Assembly: GCA_948567375.1 (NCBI GenBank) | Contig: OX419755.1 | Location: forward strand, 35,655,001-35,719,000 | Origin: Lunularia cruciata | Lineage: Eukaryota; Streptophyta; Marchantiopsida; Lunulariales; Lunulariaceae | Reading direction: 5' to 3' | DNA: 64,000 nt | Position numbers and translations under genes: made by a program | Notes under the pieces: model-generated | Seen by the model: the letters and a program-made list of their open reading frames with translations, nothing else | The model's database searches: none | Told to the model about the DNA's origin: nothing | Shown here: one piece after another, positions 1 through 10,660 of the stretch | How positions within the stretch are numbered: the stretch's first letter is position 1 | How the letters are laid out: every line of letters starts with the position of its first letter

Positions 1-810
1 ATCAAGAGTTGAAAAACTTGGGAGTCTATTGGAGAAGATCTCACAAAAAAGGAATATGGCAAGAAGTGTAGAACTATAAACAAAAAATTGAATGGAATGG
101 GCACACATTTTGCTAGAATGGAAGCCATGTTTGGGAATGGAGCAAACATTACTCCACTTGCTATTGTAAGTTTGGGAGATTTAATCCCAATTCATGCAAG
201 GTTGGTGCCTAGGAGGTTCATGAATGCAAAGAAACCATCTTGATAGGCTCTCAATTACCATCTCCTCCAAATTTGGTGCTCTTGGACTTGTGCTCCCAAT
301 TTGTCCCGAACACCCATGGGGTAGAAAGTTTACCTAATGTTTACATGGAGGGCTTGGAGAATGGAATCCAAGCCTGTACGCCCAAGGAGGAGTCCCAAGT
401 TGTTGCACCAATCAAGGAGTCACCTTTTGTTACACCACCTCCACTAGCTTCTACAAGGGATGGGTCAAAGGGCACTTTCCTTTGCAAAGAAGGAGAACAT
501 GACCCAAAGAGGAGAAAAGGTGGAACATTCGCAAGTAAGGTATCCAAAATGTCACCTAGTATGTCATTGTCTTATGATTTAGCAAAAATCACCATGTTAA
601 GGTATGTACTATAGAATCTATGAAGAGGCTACGACTAGTTGAACTAGATGCAACCAACATGAGGAAAAGAGAGAAAACATTATGAAAATAGAAACTAAGC
701 ATGTTAGATTAGAGTAGAGAAGATGAAAGTTGAGATTGAAGAGAAATTGAGTGTTGATAAAAGGAAAGCTAGGATAGAAAAACATAGGTTCAAGGAGATG
801 AGTTTATAGT
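1..810 (+). pseudogene. Degenerate Myb/SANT-like DNA-binding protein, partial
   Basis: Frame 1 from the window edge reads a tryptophan/cysteine-containing helical segment (TWESIGEDLTKKEYGKKC, then a K/N-rich helix), which resembles the Myb/SANT-like domain of plant trihelix-type and transposon-accessory proteins. Coding potential shifts frame near 240-614, where a Pro/Ser-rich linker of 124 residues is open. It continues from about 620 to 810 as a Glu/Lys/Arg-rich segment likely to form a coiled coil, broken by several stops. The order DNA-binding domain, linker, coiled coil matches the second protein carried by many PIF/Harbinger transposons, and two Harbinger transposase relics lie in this window. 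That link is inference. The start lies outside the window and the copy is clearly dead. Confidence 0.4.
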
Positions 811-1036
811 CAAAGTGCACTCATGACATCAAAATGAGTCTCTTGTGGAGAGGAAAATCTCCCGAGGAAATAAGTCTGTATTTCAAAGTGCTAACTCAAG
901 TTTGGTAGGAAATCAAGCCTTAAGCTACACGTTACAGTCTTGAGCCAAAACATCATGTTCCAAATTCATACTCTAGTGATAGCAAATATGATACCACCAT
1001 TGAAGGCACTTCCATGTAACCTGATTATGTTTACAA

Positions 1037-1440
1037 TCAAAGATGATCTTTGTATTGACTATGTATTATGATTAAGTGTATGAGATTTGAGATTTTTGTG
1101 TAACCTCTAGGAGTTTCTAGACAAGGACTTCTCATGCTTGAAGCAGAACAAAATAGCTGCCTAGAGTTGCCCATTGGAGCCCAAAAGAGCACCATGTTCC
1201 TAGCTAATCCTTGAAATGGTGCGCATTGATGCTCATTGGTGCTTGCCATCACCTACTCATGAAAGGATGCTTGTTGACACCCGTCTTAAGAACTCCTAAT
1301 GCTGCCAAATAGCCTGTGCCAAAGCATGTGTAAGTTTTTAGATGGCACCCAATGATGCCAGTCGGGTATGTGAGGTGCATGATGGCACCCGTTGTTAGTG
1401 GGTAGTGCGCATAGGTGCCAATTGATGCCATATATAAGTA
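1037..1440. repeat. Degenerate GGCACC/GGTGCC-type repeat array
   Basis: Short phrases built on TTGGCACC, TTGATGCC, GGCACCC and TTGGTGCC recur every 25-50 bases on both strands, too diverged for a fixed unit. The same vocabulary reappears at about 11938-12200, 13080-13480 and 53650-54060, so it is a dispersed family. No coding potential is visible. Confidence 0.5.
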
Positions 1441-1616
1441 AATAAATTTTGTGTTTTATAATAGCTTTAAATTCAAGTGATATGAGGTAGTTGAGTGACA
1501 AAAAGTGAAAATGGAAATAAATATAGAATCAAAAGTATGATACATATCACATGATATGAGGTATGAGAGTGAGGCAAAGTGAGAATGAGAATGCAAATAC
1601 ACATATAATAGTAAAT

Positions 1617-1620
<4 letters not shown>

Positions 1621-1670
<50 letters not shown>
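1621..1670. repeat. (TA)25 microsatellite
   Basis: Uninterrupted TA dinucleotide run of 50 bases in AT-rich spacer. Confidence 0.97.
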
Positions 1671-1672
<2 letters not shown>

Positions 1673-2021
1673 GTTTATAAGTGTGTAGTCCCTAAAGTCT
1701 AGTCACTATGCTGGAGGAGAAGGAGATGAAGAAGACGAGGGAGATACAACATGGAGTCTATGTGCAATTGCATCCTCAATTATACATCGGTATACATCAT
1801 TGAATCCTAAATGGACTCATTGACCACCAAAGGTGCCACTTTCTCTCATCCAAGTGTCAGTGCATGATATTGCTAGCTAGAAGGTCATGTGGATCACTAC
1901 ACTCTTTGGGGGAACTTAGTCTATTGGATGTACACTCCTCTTTTGCCCAACTAACAACATGCCTATCATCATGGACAAATTTATCCAAAGCTATCATCAA
2001 GGGGTTGAATGGCCAAGTGCA

Positions 2022-3177
2022 TGTGATACTCCAAGGACAAGAGAAGAGAGAAAACATAGATTGCATACTCAAACATTCAATGCCCCAAAGGAGCACCTTC
2101 TCTTTATTATATAGGCAAAGAGGATGTAAAAGACCGAAACCGAGGAGAGAAATAGGAGAATGGAAACTCACATTGTGACACTTGAAATGAGGGAAAACTC
2201 CGAATGCCTAGCATGAGCTTCGGCCTTGGTATTTATAGGTAGCATACAAGACCCTTGAAGCTTCTCAAGAAGTTTCCTTGAGCCGCTTTCTTGGAGTGCA
2301 AGCCAAGTTAACTAGGAAGCTTCTCAAGAAGCTTCCTTCTAGAAGCCGCCTACTTGGCGTGCAAGCTAAGCTAGTTAGAAGCTTCTAGAAGCTACCTGCT
2401 TAGGGCGCAAGTTAACTAGTTGGGAAGCTTCCTAAGAAGCTTCTTAGATGCTTCTAGAATATTCTAGGCTATTTTGTCTTATTCTCTACTTCGTAAGCCC
2501 GACTAACTTCGTCACTAAACTCCATATTGTTATAGAGGATCTCCTCCAAGGAAGCTCCACCATAGGATTAGGGACATAGATAGGTGACATGTCAGCAAGC
2601 TCCACCCTTGGATTACTTACTTGGATGGGTGACATGTCTGGTCTAGGTCCTATCTGGTTGGTCAAACAAGCTTTGACCAGAGGGAATCTTTTAGGGAATC
2701 TTCCTATAGGAATCTCAAAATCACGAGAGTAAGGTACCATTGGAAAGCTCTCAACGAGACAAAGCAGGGGGGAGGGAATCTAGCCTTTCCCTAGTTGATG
2801 GGGGGGGGGACTGCACATTTTTGAGGCCTAATTCATCCATTTAGGCATCTGAAATTGCCTTCAAAGATTTCAGGCATATTTTGGTTCCTACTCTATTAGT
2901 AGAAGTCCACTTTTGGTGATACCTCTTTCTAATCTATTTAGTCCATCATGTGTAACATCCTTTCAGATGTTACCAAACCAATTCTCACCTTTAAATCATA
3001 TGTCTAGCTATTGGTTCTAAGGTTCTCAAGTCTACTTTGGTTTCTGCACTATTAGTAGAAGTACTCTTTTGGTGATACTTCTATCTGATCTATTTTGACC
3101 ATCATGTATAACATCATTCTAGATGTTACCAAACCAAATTTCACATCTAGATCATATGGCTAACTCTTGGTATTACA
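2022..3177 (-). mobile_element. Solo LTR, family B, interrupted by a family-A solo LTR
   Basis: On the minus strand this starts TGTAATACC and ends GTATCACA, with a near-match target duplication outside (GTGCA left, ATGCA right). After removing the nested family-A LTR plus its 5-bp duplication the length is 741 bp, against 742 bp for the other copy at 7446-8187, and the two align end to end. It contains an internal duplication of about 150 bp, a G/C homopolymer (G-run near 2800 on the plus strand) and a TATA-like TATATAATAAAG near one end. No internal coding region of family B is present in the window, so its class is unknown. Confidence 0.85.
2125..2534 (-). mobile_element. Solo LTR, family A chromovirus, nested in family B
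   Basis: Minus-strand copy of the family-A LTR. On the plus strand it begins TGTAAAAGACC and ends ATTGTTATA (expected ...TTACA, one transition). A perfect 5-bp target duplication GAGGA flanks it at 2120-2124 and 2535-2539. It carries the conserved heat-shock-element match TTCTAGAATATTC at 2452-2464. A solo LTR is the usual product of recombination between the two LTRs of a full element. Confidence 0.9.
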
Positions 3178-4304
3178 ATGCATGATGATCTCTCTACCTT
3201 GTGAGGATGGAAGTAGTGAGGATGAGTCATACCATGTGGATGGTTCTTACAATAAGAGAGTGCATAACTATCTAGGATCAGAAGATCACAAAGAGGTAAA
3301 CCTAATGAAGTGAGATGCTCATAAGATCTAGCTCTACGTCCTCTGAACTCATCTTGCTAGACATATGAAAAACACAAACAAGTCATGAGGTAAGACTTGG
3401 TGTGAAACTCCCTCCAAGAGTTTTGGCCACTACCACATGCTCCATAGCAACGACTCAACTCCATCAAGCAAAAGATCTATTCACAAAATCACCGCAAAGC
3501 ATAATAAACAGAATTGGATGAAATGGCTAACACAAGGACATGCTACCCACCTTATAGGCTCTGATGGTATGTGAGAGCACCAAGCATGCCTAATCTTCAA
3601 GCTTTCACACACACTATAACCAATGCTAACACAAAGCCATAATGATGCAAAACTAGTAACATCCACAACAATAATCTTCTTTTGTATGAATCTTGGGAAG
3701 AGAATACATAGAATATACTCCCTTGACAGACAAAGCCTCTTTCTAAACTCAATCTGAGTCTCTTGAGGCACCACACTACAAGGTGGAATAAGAGGTAAAA
3801 ATTTGGGTCTCTCAAGTCACAACGCTATGGGGTAACACATGGATGATATATGTTTGGTTCTGCATCTCCTTATAGGGGTTGGCGACCAATAATACATAGT
3901 CTTGGTCCAACATAAACCACACAAGCCTTCACCTGAACTAGACTACTATCACTCTCCTCTACTTGAACATGTGCATTCTTGCACCTCTCCATAGCAAATG
4001 CTAACTCTCGTGCATGATTCTGTAATTGGACACTATAACCCTCAACAATGGCAGCAACACTTAGGATATCCAAGTCCGATTCAGCTAACCTTTTCTCTCT
4101 CTCTCCATCTCATAGGTAGTGAAGGTCAGGTGGATCTCCTCTTGCAACAAGAGTATACTCTCACTCACAAAGGAGTCTCTCTCTCAAGCAACAATTTATC
4201 TTGCTCCTCCAAGCTCCTCAATCTACTCTCATGCTCAAGCACTAATCTCTCTCACTCCTCTACACTCTCCAATCTACTCTTGTGCTCAAGCACTAATCTC
4301 TCTA
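3178..4304 (-). pseudogene. Broken coiled-coil reading frame, part 1
   Basis: Minus-strand reading shows Glu/Leu/Arg-rich units such as ERLVLEHESRLRSLEEQ. The 17-residue (51-bp) unit is repeated near 4200-4304, followed by a further coiled-coil stretch (VQLQNHARELAFAMERC) near 4030. Several stops interrupt it. Family-A element insertion at 4305 cuts one repeat unit; the rest resumes at 10661. I do not recognise the protein family. It may be the degenerate coding region of another transposon. Confidence 0.4.
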
Positions 4305-4726
4305 TGTAACAATATGGAGTTTAGCGATGAAGTCAGTCAGGCTCATGAAGTAGCACATAAGACAAATTAGCCTAGAATATTCTGGAAGTATCTAGGAAGC
4401 TTCTTGGGAAGCTTCCCGGTTAGCTTAGCTTGCACCTTAAGTAAATAGCTTCTAGAAGGAAGCTTCTAGAAGCTTCCTTCTAGCTTAGCTTGCACGCCAA
4501 GTAGGCAGCTTCTAGAAGGAAGCTTCTTGAGAAGCTTCCTAGTTAACTTGGCTTGCACTCTAGGCGGCTTGAGGAAGCTTCTTGAGAAGCTTCTCAAGGG
4601 CCTTGTATGCTACCTATAAATACCAAAGCCAAAGCTCATGCTAGGCATTCGGAGTTTTCCCTCATTCAAGTGTCCCAATGTGAGTTTCCATTCTCCTATT
4701 TCTCTCCTCGGTTTCGGTCTTTTACA
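4305..4726 (+). repeat. 5' LTR of family-A copy 1
   Basis: Runs from TGTAACAATATGG to GGTCTTTTACA, 422 bp. U3 holds a heat-shock-element match at 4375-4387, many GAAGCTTC blocks and a TATAAATA box at 4615-4622. It is 10 bp longer than the 3' LTR because of an extra GAAGCTTCTAGAAGG-type stretch. Confidence 0.95.
4375..4622 (+). promoter_or_regulatory. Predicted heat-shock-element promoter of the family-A LTR
   Basis: GAATATTCTGGAA (4375-4387) is a three-unit nGAAn/nTTCn heat-shock element. GAAGCTTCTAGAAGCTTC (4459-4476) is a four-unit one. Further GAAGCTTC blocks lead to TATAAATA at 4615-4622. Heat-shock factors bind alternating GAA/TTC pentamers (established); heat induction of this element is inference. 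Confidence 0.6.
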
Positions 4727-4727
4727 T

Positions 4728-4739
4728 TAGTATCAGAGT
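4728..4739 (+). other. Primer-binding site (initiator tRNA-Met), decayed
   Basis: TAGTATCAGAGT one base after the LTR. The copy at 31224-31235 has TGGTATCAGAGC, the typical plant initiator tRNA-Met site. Both differences are G-to-A or C-to-T transitions. Confidence 0.85.
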
Positions 4740-4988
4740 AGGAATGGGATGGATGGAATTTATGGACCACCAAATCTACTTCCGCCAAACCATTGGGACT
4801 TTCATGTCCAGATATTACCAAAGCATCGTTTCACACAATTCATCACCTCACGCTTTGGGCAGGATTTTCTACATATGATCACCGACCGTGTGAGAGGAAC
4901 CCTTGATACTTCCAGTTGTAACTTATGGAGAACGGTGGATGTGTTAATCAACTAGATAAATTGAGGGTAGTGGAATAGAGTAGTAGCA

Positions 4989-5880
4989 ATGGCGGCAATA
5001 ATGGATGTTATCCTTGCAATGCAACAACAAATTGAGCATCTTACTCGATTTTTAGATGAACAAGACCATCAACAACGAGAACAGATAGACAAAGCGCCAG
5101 TTCGAGATAGAGAAGATCACATTCAATTTCCAAAACCCAAGGTGTTTGAAGGCAAAAATCTTCCAAGCACAGTGGAGAATTTTGTGTTTGACTGTGAACG
5201 TTACTTTGAAGCCACCAATCTTCAAGACGAGCGGAAACAAATTCTCTTGGCTTCTAGCCAGTTGGATGGCGTGGCAAAACTTTGGTAGCAATTCCAAGTA
5301 GAAAGAGCTGAACGACAAATTGTTACACCAATTTTGACATGGGCAGAATTCAAGGATGCAATACTTGGTCGATTTCAGACTATAAATGCCACCCAAGCTA
5401 CACGAGATAAATTGGCGGAGTTGAGGCAGATTGGCTCAATGAGAAGCTACATCACACAATTTCAAAATATCATCATGCAAACTCCAGATATCCAAGAAGG
5501 TGAAGTTCTAGATCAATTTGTGCAAGGATTGAAGTCACGAACCAAGTTGGAGGTGATAATGCAAGAGCCATAGAACGTAGAAGAAGCCATGCAATTGGCT
5601 GAGCATTTTGATTCCTTAGTTACGACAACTTGGTCTCGACCTCAACCTACACAAAACCTACCAGTACCACGAGTGGAAGACCAACATGTTATCCAACAAA
5701 GACCACTTGGCATAGCAGATAGAGAAAGATTATGACAAAATGAAGATTGCTTTTATTGTTGCCAAGTTGGACATCGCATTGTTGAATGTCCACTTAGGAA
5801 TGGGCAACCTCGACAAGTTGCCCAGATGGAGTTTGTGGAACAGAATGATCAGGGAAATGAAGAATCCCAGTAGGAGATTT
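4989..5880 (+). pseudogene. gag of family-A copy 1
   Basis: Starts at the ATG homologous to the starts at 31493 and 30119 (reverse) in the sister copies. The retrotransposon gag core reads FPKPKVFEGKNL, then FDCERYFEATNLQDERKQIL, typical of Ty3/gypsy capsid proteins that package the RNA genome. A TAG at about 5286 (TGG in the sisters) and a TAG at 5571 break it. The CCHC zinc knuckle (CFYCCQVGHRIVECPL) lies near 5750 after a further stop. A second TGA near 5734 replaces a Gln codon of copy D. Confidence 0.85.
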
Positions 5881-5899
5881 CGAGCCGCCTATTGGGAGC

Positions 5900-6463
5900 T
5901 TGATTAGTTCCAATGGGATTGAAGGCTCGACTTGTGCAAGTTTGCTTCACTTGCAAGGTACGTTATCTAATCGGGGTTGTAGGATTTTGGTTGATTCTGG
6001 AAGTTCAGAGAATTGCATATCTATGCAAGTAGCAAAGGAATTGGGTATTCCTATCAAGCCAGTGATTGGAAGGAGTTTGATGATGGCGGATGGTAGAAAA
6101 GGTTTTGCATTCCGCACCTCGCATCCTGTTACCTTCAAGATTGTGAAGGAGTATTTGGAGTGTATGAGGTTTGTAGTGGCACCTCTACACTATGATATCA
6201 TTCTGGGTCTACCTTGGCTTGAACGTCATAAGGTTCAATTCGATTGGACCCGACGTCAAATTCAAGTACAACACCAAGGTAGGAATTTCCGATTAGGTTG
6301 TCTGGCACCTCTGAGTAAGACACCTAAGAATAGTCAGTCCCAAGATGGGAAGTTTGTTGAGAAGGTAGCCATAGAGCAAATCTGGAAGGGAGATGAGTCC
6401 AAGATGGGAATTTTGCCAAGAAGGCAACCATGGAGCAAGCTTGGAAGAGAGATGAGTCCCTAG
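5900..6463 (+). pseudogene. Aspartic protease segment of family-A copy 1
   Basis: The 187-residue open frame has the retropepsin active-site motif [11 protein letters not shown] near residues 30-40 and the downstream hydrophobic IILGLPWL motif that forms the second part of the fold. The protease releases gag and pol products from the polyprotein. A single-base deletion relative to copy D near 6391-6395 shifts the frame within the 20-residue repeat linker, so the reading ends at 6463 while RT continues in another frame from 6430. Confidence 0.9.
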
Positions 6464-7445
6464 AAGGGAAGTTTGTTAATAAAGCAGCCATAGAGCAAGC
6501 TTTGGAGGAAGATAAGTCTATATTCGTGATGTGGATCAAGCCGATTGCACAAGAACAATCTGAGGAGGGCCAGGTGCCGCATCAAGCAACGGTTGATTGG
6601 ATAGTTCAGGAGTTTTCAAATGTATTTCCAGATGATCTACCAAAGGGATTACCCTCTGATCAAGGTATGCCCTTCAAGATTGAGTTATTGCCAGGGAGTA
6701 CTCCAGTGAGTAGACCAATCTACCGGCTCTCACCAAAGGAGTTGGAGGAGTTGCGAACAACACTTATAGAGTTGTTGGAGAAGGATTTCATACAACATAG
6801 TACCTCTCTGTGGGGAGCACCGGTACTATTTGTTCCAAAGAAGGATGGAGGACTTCGTTTCTGTATTGATTATCGTGGGCTAATTAAGCAAACCGTGAAG
6901 AATGCATATCCCTTGCCTCGGATCGATGACCTGCTTGATCAATTAAGTGGAGCACGCTACTTTTCCAAGTTGGATCTTCGTAGTAGCTATTGGAAAATTC
7001 AGATTGAAGGAGGGGATGTGCAAAAGACTGCCTTTCGCACAAGGTATGGACATTTTGAGTGGAGAGTTCTACCTTTCGGACTCACTAATGCTCCAGTAGT
7101 CTTCATGGATCAGATGCATCGGGTGTTGGAGGGACTATTGGATTAGTCCGTGGTATTGTTCTTAGATGATATCTTAATCTATAGTAGGACAGAGGCAAAA
7201 CACAAGAATCTGTGCGAGAAGTCCTAAGACGACTACGACAGTGGAAATTTTACTCCAAGAAGTCAAAGTGTGCTTTTTGGCAAAAGGAGGTTACCTTCTT
7301 GGGTCATAAGATCTCATCAGAGGGGATCAAGATGGAAGAAGAGAAGATCAAGGCCATTACTGATTGGCCTACCCCAAAGGATGCTACCGAAGTACAAGCA
7401 TTCAATGGATTGGCCAGTTTTTACCGACGGTTCATCCACTATTAT
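6430..7445 (+). pseudogene. Reverse transcriptase of family-A copy 1
   Basis: Copies the element RNA into DNA. Visible RT motifs in order: [74 protein letters not shown], and the catalytic FLDDILIYS after a TAG at about 7144 (TGG in copy D). A frameshift follows near 7200. The connection region (KCAFWQKEVTFLGH) then leads into AFNGLASFYRRFIHYY, where a family-B LTR is inserted at 7446. Confidence 0.93.
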
Positions 7446-8187
7446 TGTAATACCAAGGGTTAGCCATATGATCTAGATGTGAAATTTGGTTTGGTAACAT
7501 CTAGAATGATGTTATACATGATGTTCAAAATAGATCAGATAGAAGTATCACCAAAAGAGTACTTCTACTAATACTACAAAAACCAAAATAGACTTGAGAA
7601 CCTTAAAACCAATAGCTAGACATATGATTTAAAGGTGAGAATTGGTTTGGTAACATCTACAAGGATGTTACACATGATGGACTAAATAGATCAGAAAGAG
7701 ATATCACCAAAAGTGGACTTCTACTAATAGAGTAGGAACCAAAATATGCCTGAAATCTTTGAAGGCAATTTTGGAGACCTAAACGGATGAATTAGGCCTC
7801 AAAAATGTGCAAACCCCCCCCCCCCCAATAGAGGAAAAGTTGGCCTTCCCTCCCCCCTGCTTTTTCTTATTGAGAGCTTTCCAATGGTACCTTACTCATG
7901 TGATTTTGAGATTCCTACAAGAAGATTCCCTAAAAGATTCCTCCCGGTCAAAGCTTGTTTGACCAACCAGATAGGACCTAGACCAGACAGGTCACCCATC
8001 CAAGTAAGTTATCCAAGGGTGGAGCTTGCTGACATGTCACCTATCTGTGTCCCTAATCCTATGGTGGAGCTTCCTTGGAGGAGATACTCTTTGTCTATAT
8101 AATAAAGAGAAGGTGCTCCCTTGGGGCATCAAATATTTGAGTGTGCAATCTGTGTTTTCTCTCTTCTCTTGTCCTTGGAGTATTACA
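7446..8187 (+). mobile_element. Solo LTR, family B, inserted in family-A pol
   Basis: 742 bp, TGTAATACC...GTATTACA, with an 8-bp terminal inverted repeat TGTAATAC/GTATTACA and a perfect target duplication ATTAT at 7441-7445 and 8188-8192. A C-rich homopolymer lies near 7815-7827 and a TATA-like TATATAATAAAG near 8095. Removing it rejoins the RT reading (RFIHYY | YAHVVAPL). Confidence 0.93.
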
Positions 8188-8192
8188 ATTAT

Positions 8193-9990
8193 GCTCACGT
8201 GGTTGCACCATTGGCTAAACTCTTGGGAAAGAACTCGAGCTTCCAATGGAACACCAAACATGAAGAAGCATTCCAGAAGTTCAAGCATATGGTGTCTTCA
8301 AGACCCATTCTTCAACCATATGATCCTCAACTACCTTGTGTGGTTGATTTTGATGCTTCTAACTTTGCAATTGGAGTTGTGTTGCAACAAGAATTTCCAG
8401 ATGGACTACATCCTATTGCCTTTGTGTCTCGCCAACTAAATACAGCTGAAAGAAATTACTCTGCTCGAGATCAAGAACAACTTGCAATGGTATATGCCAC
8501 CAAGGTATGGAGGCATTATCTCTTGGGGAAACAAGTGATCATGCAAACTGATCACAAGCCATTGTTGCAGACCTTACACCTGGAGCACATGAAGAGTCGA
8601 CATCATTGATGAGAAGAGCAACTCCAATTGTTCAATATCAAGCTTGAGTACAAACCAGGTCAGTTCCATGTCATCCCTGATGCTCTATCACAACGACCTG
8701 ATTTGAAGTCTCTTTCTCTCATCGCGGCAGCAATTATGACGGTGTCAATTGATCTCAAGATTCATAACGAGTTTTGGTTAGCTCTACAGCAAGATCCCTT
8801 CTTCCAAAGGGTACATGGTCGGCTAACAACAGGTGACAAGGAGTACAACACCTTCTCCTTCAAGGAAGGCCTTCTATTCCATGCGGACCGGATCTATGTT
8901 CCAGCCAAAGGTGATCTTCGACTTGTGCGCCTTCAAGAAGCCCATGATTTACCCATCGTTGGTCACATGGGTGTGGACAAGACCTTGGGTACCCTCCAAC
9001 ATCAATGGTGGTGGCCCAACATGACACGGGATGTTCAAGAATTTGTTTGATCGTGTGAGAGCTGCCAACGTAACAAGGCCAGCAACCAGAAGCCGGGTGG
9101 ACTCCTTCAACCGCTTGCCATTCCATCAGCTCGTTGGGAGCATGTGAGTTTGGATCTCATCAAATCCTTGCCAAAGACAAAACAAGGACACACCGCCATC
9201 GTGGTGTTTGTGGATAAGCTTAGTAAGCAAATCCACTTAGCACCAACCTGTGATACCGTGGATGCTCCAACCTTAGCACAAATCTACTTTGACAATGTCT
9301 TCAAGCATCATGGAATGCCACGCGTACTCATCTCCGACCGTGATCCTCACTTTACCGGGAAGTTTTGGCAAGCACTCTTTCAGATACTCGTCACCAAGCT
9401 TGCTTTGTCCACGGCCTATCATCCTCAAACTGATGGACAAACCAAACGTGCAAATTGTACATTGGAGGATATGTTGCGTGCCTTTGTCAATGTCCACCAT
9501 ACCAATTGGGATGAATGTCTTGCTGTTGCCGAATTTGCCTACAACAATTCCAAATAGGCAAGCACCGGATTCTCTCCTTTCTTTCTCAATTTTGGCCAAG
9601 ATCCGCTTGTTCCAGATTCTCTTCTTGCTCCCCCTCCATCTCAGGTTCCTCATACTTCCACATTCTTGACCACTATATCCCAATCTCTCCAACAAGCCAA
9701 GTCTCACCTCCTTGTTGCTCAGAATTGCCAAAAACAATATGCGGACCACCATCATTGAGATCTCACCTTTGAAGTCGGTGATAAAGTCATGCTATCCTCT
9801 AGTAACCTCCCTCTCCCACTTGATACCCAAGTTTGTAAACTTGCCCCTAATTGGATAGGACCCTTTGATATCACCCAAATTGTCTCTCTAGTTGCTTATC
9901 GTCTTGCCTTGCCTTGTCACATGCATATCCATCCTGTCTTTCATGTTTCCAAGTTGAAACCCTTTGTTCATAACCCCTCTTCCTTTTCCT
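8193..9990 (+). pseudogene. RNase H and integrase of family-A copy 1
   Basis: RNase H removes template RNA: DFDASNFAIGVVLQQ and QTDHKPLLQTL are the characteristic Ty3 RNase H strings. Integrase inserts the DNA copy: an HHCC zinc site (GHMGVDKTLGTLQ ... CESCQRNK) and a DDE core with VVFVDKLSKQIHLAPT, ISDRDPHFTGKFWQAL and YHPQTDGQTKRANCTLEDML are visible. TGA after MKSRHH (about 8608) and TAG in NNSK*AST (9555) occur at identical positions in copy D. Another TGA splits the zinc site near 9048. Confidence 0.93.
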
Positions 9991-10243
9991 CTTGAGTCCA
10001 ACCTCCCCCTCTTCCTATCCCTATCAATGATCATGAGGAGTACGAAGTTGATCATATCCTTGCGCGTTGCCACATTCAACTAGACCGTCGCCAACATACG
10101 GAGTACAAGGTCCTTGGAAAGGGTATCCCCTTCATGATGCCACCTGGGAACCTCTTTCTCACCTCCATAATGCACAGACGGCCATCCAGGAATTTGAAGC
10201 TTCACGGGCGACGAGGACATCACCAACTAGCGGCGGGGGAATA
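9991..10243 (+). pseudogene. Chromodomain end of family-A copy 1 integrase
   Basis: After the GPFDITQIV...PCHMHIHPVFHVSKLKPF module, an integrase C-terminal SH3-like region typical of chromoviruses, the sequence reads RRQHTEYKVLGKGYPLHDATWEPLSHL. That is the aromatic-rich chromodomain core (Y..W.G / TWEP). Here one aromatic residue is lost (W to G; copy D has LWKGY). Chromodomains read methylated histone tails and steer integration (known for chromoviruses). A polypurine tract GGCGGGGGAATA abuts the 3' LTR, and the frame reads on into the LTR. Confidence 0.9.
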
Positions 10244-10655
10244 TGTAACAATATGGAGTTTAGCGATGAAGTCAGTCAGGCTCACGAAGTAGCACATAAG
10301 ACAAATTAGCCTAGAATATTCCAGAAGTATCTAGGAAGTTTCTTGGGAAGCTTTCCGGTTAGCTTAGCTTGCACCTTAAGTAAGTAGCTTCTAGAAGCTT
10401 CCAACTAGCTTAGCTTGCACGCCAAGTAGGAGGCTTCTAGAAGGAAGCTTCTTGAGAAGCTTCCTAGTTAACTTGGATTGCACTCTAAGAAAGTGGCTTG
10501 AGGAAGCTTCTTGAGAAGCTTCTCAAGGGCCTTGTATGCTACCTATAAATACCAAAGCCAAAGCTCATTCTAGGCATTCGGAGTTTTCCCTCATTCAAGT
10601 GTCTCAATGTGAGTTTCCATTCTCCTATTTCTCTCCTCGGTTTTGGTCTTTTACA
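10244..10655 (+). repeat. 3' LTR of family-A copy 1
   Basis: 412 bp. Heat-shock-element match GAATATTCCAGAA at 10314-10326, TATAAATA at 10544-10551. Followed by CTCTA target duplication. Confidence 0.95.
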
Positions 10656-10660
10656 CTCTA

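Larger units (their letters stand above)
4305..10655 (+). mobile_element. Family-A Ty3/gypsy chromovirus, copy 1
   Basis: Complete element with LTRs at 4305-4726 and 10244-10655 and a perfect target duplication CTCTA at 4300-4304 and 10656-10660. Domain order is gag with a CCHC knuckle, aspartic protease, reverse transcriptase, RNase H, integrase, C-terminal chromodomain, which is the Ty3/gypsy chromovirus order. It carries several in-frame stops, a 1-base frameshift between protease and RT, and a family-B solo LTR inserted in the RT-RNase H region (7446-8187), so it cannot be autonomous. Confidence 0.95.
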
